DNA of 64,000 bases, taken from assembly GCF_024198215.1 (NCBI RefSeq), contig NZ_JAKCFA010000012.1:62001-126000 (forward strand). Direction: 5' to 3'. Position numbers and translations under genes: made by a program. Positions 59,494-64,000 of the stretch are shown in pieces (positions within the stretch are counted from its first letter, which is position 1; every line of letters begins with the position of its first letter). Source of the DNA: Myxococcus qinghaiensis (GTDB lineage Bacteria > Myxococcota > Myxococcia > Myxococcales > Myxococcaceae). The notes below the pieces were generated by a model that had not been told where the DNA came from, did no database searches, and saw only the letters and a list, made by a program, of their open reading frames with translations.

Positions 59494-61083
59494 GTGACGT
59501 ACGCCCCGGACCGCCCCTCCTACCTGCGCTTCGTGGCGCTGCTTGGCTTCCTGGTGCTCGCCACCGTGGGAGGGGCCCTCCTTCACCCTGTGGTCGCTTT
59601 GGCCCCAGCCCTGCTGGTGGGCGTCGTCTGGCTGATTCTCAAAGTCCCGGTCCGCTACCCGGTCCTCATTGTCACCTACCTGGTCCTCGCCGTGGACTAC
59701 GTCCCCGAGCGCCCCCAGTCCGGCTTCTGGCCCTCACCGCTCCACCCCCTGGGTGAGCTGCTCTTCGCCCAGCTCAGCTACATCACCAAGATTGGCGCCC
59801 TGCGCTTCCCCCTGGTCGACGTGCTCATCGTCGGCCTCTTGGGGCTGGCGATGTACCGGCGGGTGACGAAGTCGAAAATCGACCCGCCCGCGCTGCCCAT
59901 GCCCCGGCCGCTCATCGCCGTGGTGACGCTGTCCCTCATCGCCATCCTCTTCATGGAGGTGCGCGGGGTGATGCGCGGCGGGGACTTCAAGAACTCGCTG
60001 TGGCAGTGGCACCAGGCCGCGATGATGCCGTTCATCGTCGCCATGTATCACTATGCGATGCGCGGGCCGGAGGACTGGCCCATCTTCGCGCGCGCTGTCA
60101 TCGCCGCGGGGCTGACCAAGGCCGCCATCAGCGTCTACTTCGGCGCCATCGTCGTGCCCTCCATGGGCGTCTTCGTCGAGTACACCACGTGTCACTCGGA
60201 CTCGATGACGTTCAACTTCGCCCTGCTGGTGGCGACGATGCGCTTCCTGGAGAAGCCCAAGGGCGCTCACGCGCTGCGCGGGCTGCTCCTCATGCTCTGC
60301 ATCTTCATGGGCATGATGTACAACGACCGGCGGCTCGCCTACGTCAGCTTCGTGGGCTGTCTCATGGCCGGCTACCTCATCACCCCGTGGCCCCCCATCA
60401 AGCGCACCTTCACGCGCGGCATGGTGCTGCTGGCCCCGCTGATGGTCGTCTACTTCGCGGTGGGGTGGAACGCGCGCGGCGGCGCCTTCGCGCCCGTGCA
60501 CAAGGTCCGCTCGCTCATCGACGGTGAGGGTGGCGAAGGCAACCTGGACTACCGCGATATCGAGAACCTGGACGTCATCGCGACGTGGACCCAGTTCCCG
60601 CTGCTCGGCACCGGCTACGGCCATGAGTTCCTGGAGCCGATTCCGCTGCCCAACATCGCCTTCGTGTTTCCCCAGTACCGCTACCACCCGCACAACTCCC
60701 TGTTGGGGTTGTTCGCCTTCGGGGGAATGGTCGGCTACACGGGCGTGTGGATGTACCTGGTGGTGACCATCTACCTCGCGGTGCGCTCCTACCATCGCTC
60801 GAACGTCGCCGAGCACCGCACCGCCGCCATGGTCATCGTCGGCGCCCTCGTCTGCTACATCAATCAGGTGTTCGGAGACATGGGCATCATCTCGTACATC
60901 TGCACGTTCCTTACGTCGATATGCGTGGTGACGTCGGGGAAGCTCGCCGTGGCCACCGGCGCGTGGCCCATGCCGAGCAGCGCGCTGTTGCCCAGCACCC
61001 CCGCCCTCCCCGAGCCGCCCCCGGGCGTCATCGTCTACGAGAACCCGGACGACGCGGCGCCCGCGCTGGCGAAGCGGAGCTGA
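59494..61083 (+). CDS. wzy: Wzy EPS polymerase
   Basis: 529 aa, about 12 membrane helices and a large periplasmic loop (about 330-410). Wzy/WaaL O-antigen polymerase type: the Wzy_C-like region has NDRRLAYVSFVGC, an Arg-bearing stretch and GTGYGHEFLEP...YRYHPHNSLLGLFAFGG, where H-x-H-N-S-x-L is the family mark. It joins flipped repeat units in the periplasm. Corresponds to Wzy(EPS) of M. xanthus. GTG start. Confidence 0.92.
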   Translation: MTYAPDRPSYLRFVALLGFLVLATVGGALLHPVVALAPALLVGVVWLILKVPVRYPVLIVTYLVLAVDYVPERPQSGFWPSPLHPLGELLFAQLSYITKIGALRFPLVDVLIVGLLGLAMYRRVTKSKIDPPALPMPRPLIAVVTLSLIAILFMEVRGVMRGGDFKNSLWQWHQAAMMPFIVAMYHYAMRGPEDWPIFARAVIAAGLTKAAISVYFGAIVVPSMGVFVEYTTCHSDSMTFNFALLVATMRFLEKPKGAHALRGLLLMLCIFMGMMYNDRRLAYVSFVGCLMAGYLITPWPPIKRTFTRGMVLLAPLMVVYFAVGWNARGGAFAPVHKVRSLIDGEGGEGNLDYRDIENLDVIATWTQFPLLGTGYGHEFLEPIPLPNIAFVFPQYRYHPHNSLLGLFAFGGMVGYTGVWMYLVVTIYLAVRSYHRSNVAEHRTAAMVIVGALVCYINQVFGDMGIISYICTFLTSICVVTSGKLAVATGAWPMPSSALLPSTPALPEPPPGVIVYENPDDAAPALAKRS

Positions 61084-61089
61084 CGGCCG

Positions 61090-62409
<1,320 letters not shown>

Positions 62410-62572
62410 GGCTCGCCTCCCTGCTCGCGCGGACGGGAACCCGGCCTCGCACCAGGGACGCGTTCAAGCACGGCCCCCGAGGTGGGGACACCTCAAACGC
62501 GGGATGGCGGACATCCGCGCGCCCGAGTGTGAGCCTCAACGCACGGGCCCTGTCCACGTGACGTCGGTGCCT

Positions 62573-63628
62573 TCAGGTCCCTCGGGCGGCCACCACGCCG
62601 GGCGCCGCCTGGGCCGTGCCAGGCGCGGCGGCGAGGTGCTCCAGCTCCAGGTCGATGTGCTTCGCCTCGGGGATGGCCTGACGGATGTCGGCCTCGATGG
62701 CATCGACCTCCTCGCTGAGCGAGCGAATCAGGTGGGCGGCGACGTCCTGGAGCGCCAGGGAGCGCTGCGCTCCGGCGATGGGCATGTTGGAGGGGATGGC
62801 CTCGGCCAGCCGCGTGGCGACGAAGGACTCGCTGAAGCGCACCTCCGCCTTGAAGGTGAAGGCCTCTGGAGTGAGCTGACGCGTCTTCACGTCATGGATG
62901 TCCGCGACGCTGCCGCGCGCCCGGACGATTTCCACGAAGCGGCGCTCGACGTCTTCGGGCACCGCTCGCCCCAGGAGCAGCGAGCGGTTCGCCACCATGA
63001 GGTAGATGGCGATGAGGCCCAGCAGGAGGCCCACGGTGAGCGAGGCCAGCGCGTCCCAGATGGGATTGCCCGTGACGTACGCCAGCCCGATGCCGGCCGT
63101 GGCCAGCACCAGGCCGAGCACCGCGGCGCCGTCCTCCAGGAGGATGGCCACGGCGGCGGGGTCGGCCTTCTCTCGCACGTAGCGCCCGAAGGGCATTCCA
63201 GCGGCGGCCTTGCGCATGCCGCGCACGGCGAAGAGGAGCACTCCGCCCTCGATGAGGAACGACAGGCCGAGCACGCCGAAGACGACGGGGCCCAGCTCCG
63301 CCGGGTGCGGATGCAGGAGGGACTGGAGGCCGTGGTAGACGGTGACGCCACAGCCGACGAAGAAGATGCCGGACGCGGAGAGGATGCCGAAGATGAAGCG
63401 CTCTCCGCCGTAGCCGTAGTGGAAGTCCTGGTCGCGCTCGCGAGCGGCGCGCTTGAGGCCCAGGAACAGCAGCACCTGGTTGCCCGTGTCAGCGGCCGAG
63501 TGGATGGCCTCCGACAACATCGCCCCCGAGCCGGACAGCAGGAACGCGGCGAACTTCACGACGGTGACGAGCAGGTTTCCGCTCAACGCGACGAGGACGG
63601 CGGTGACGGACGAAGCGGGGGCGGCCAT
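62573..63628 (-). CDS. Cation diffusion facilitator transporter
   Basis: 351 aa CDF protein with six helices (within about 8-235) and a C-terminal cytoplasmic domain. Helix II has the metal motif S-E-A-I-H43-S-A-A-D47. Helix V has I-L-L-E-D-G-A-A-V-L-G in place of the common H-x-x-x-D, the form seen in the ZnT9-like branch, so metal choice may differ from classic Zn exporters. H-Y-G-Y-G-G-E-R-F and FIEGGVLLFAVRGMRK also fit that branch. Same direction as mgtE, 163 nt apart; both concern divalent metals. Confidence 0.9.
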   Translation of the reverse strand: MAAPASSVTAVLVALSGNLLVTVVKFAAFLLSGSGAMLSEAIHSAADTGNQVLLFLGLKRAARERDQDFHYGYGGERFIFGILSASGIFFVGCGVTVYHGLQSLLHPHPAELGPVVFGVLGLSFLIEGGVLLFAVRGMRKAAAGMPFGRYVREKADPAAVAILLEDGAAVLGLVLATAGIGLAYVTGNPIWDALASLTVGLLLGLIAIYLMVANRSLLLGRAVPEDVERRFVEIVRARGSVADIHDVKTRQLTPEAFTFKAEVRFSESFVATRLAEAIPSNMPIAGAQRSLALQDVAAHLIRSLSEEVDAIEADIRQAIPEAKHIDLELEHLAAAPGTAQAAPGVVAARGT

Positions 63629-64000
63629 GGTTCCTGACGGTGCGGAGGGGGGCGCAACCTACCATGCGAGGATCCTCTCCCCGGACGGAAGGACCCGAGG
63701 TCAAGGCGCGCACGAGCTAGAACCGAGAGGGCTGGAGATCCGCGGAACCTCGCCGGATCCGTGAAGCCAGTTCGGTCGTTTCACTCAGGTCACTTCAGCG
63801 CCACGGTTGAGCACCTGACTGCAATCAACTCCAGAGATGCGGCGACTGCCCCGTGGCCCTGGAGCCGCCCCCAAAGAAGTCAGAATCCATTCAATCTAAT
63901 GGAAAATAGCCATGAATTGTGGCGATGAGACGCCTCGACGTTAGATTCCATTCGAGCGGATGGATTTTCGATTGAACCGAGGGGTCCGCAGGAGCGCTGG
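63629..64000. promoter_or_regulatory. AT-rich end region with two related palindromes
   Basis: 372 nt without a gene. tccatt/aatgga (63886-63903, loop 6) and tccat/atgga (63947-63964, loop 8) are each preceded by a similar aga(a/t) stretch. The G+C content falls sharply here. Probably the promoter/operator of a gene beyond the right edge. Confidence 0.45.

Overview
The window is about 68-70% G+C and reads as a chromosome segment of a myxobacterium, probably family Myxococcaceae (Myxococcus, Corallococcus or Pyxidicoccus group). The evidence is gene content: an exopolysaccharide (EPS) locus in the order known from Myxococcus xanthus (epsZ-wzx-epsY-epsX-small ORF-epsW-epsV-epsU, then epsH and wzy), a Myxococcales-specific TIGR02265/DUF2378 gene, GAF-rich cytoplasmic histidine kinases, and many lipoproteins and secreted proteins of unknown function. 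No rRNA, tRNA, CRISPR array, prophage or transposase gene was seen.

Layout. 1-4.7 kb: partial NTF2-like gene, a large unknown protein, an RsbRD_N/GAF histidine kinase and a fatty-acid desaturase. 4.6-10.6 kb: a minus-strand heme-copper oxidase operon (small membrane protein, CuA subunit II, subunit I, subunit III, dihaem cytochrome c lipoprotein) facing a divergent SCO copper chaperone. Its subunit I lacks the key residues of both the D and K proton channels. 10.6-17.2 kb: intergenic repeats, two alpha-helical unknowns, a macrodomain hydrolase, a degenerate sigma-54-activator-like AAA+ protein, a triple universal stress protein, a GspG-like protein, and a MshEN-MshEN-REC-adenylate cyclase fusion. 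17.3-25.1 kb: OmpA lipoprotein with TSP3 repeats, multi-GAF kinase, RMD1/DUF155 protein, tryptophan 2,3-dioxygenase, AT-hook/zinc-knuckle protein and hemerythrin. 25.4-35.7 kb: a tightly coupled acyltransferase-hydrolase-proline dehydrogenase operon, then lipoproteins, a barrel protein, a MEMO-family protein, a TIGR02265 gene, a JAMM-motif lipoprotein and an interrupted gene remnant. 35.9-39.7 kb: molybdenum-cofactor genes mobA, moeA and a mobB-fdhD fusion.

40.1-61.1 kb is the EPS region. EpsZ starts the repeat unit on undecaprenyl phosphate, Wzx flips it, Wzy polymerises it, EpsV (kinase-less Wzc-type co-polymerase) spans the periplasm, and EpsY (short OPX lipoprotein) with EpsX (outer-membrane barrel) forms the exit. 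EpsU and EpsH are glycosyltransferases and EpsW is a single-domain response regulator. Between epsU and epsH lies an island of about 9.6 kb with four related carboxypeptidase-regulatory-like genes (one with a full VWA domain, two apparently degraded), a beta-lactamase-fold hydrolase, a DUF4091-type secreted protein and an AbiE toxin-antitoxin pair. The four related genes carry a shared element about 97-101 nt before their starts. 61.1-63.6 kb: MgtE magnesium channel and a CDF cation transporter.

The strongest leads are the channel-less oxidase, the conserved element and leader of the island paralogues, the tandem repeats that create or erode reading frames (moeA/mobB junction, 45-bp and 19-bp arrays, coxB duplication), and the cyclase fusion that may join c-di-GMP to cAMP signalling.
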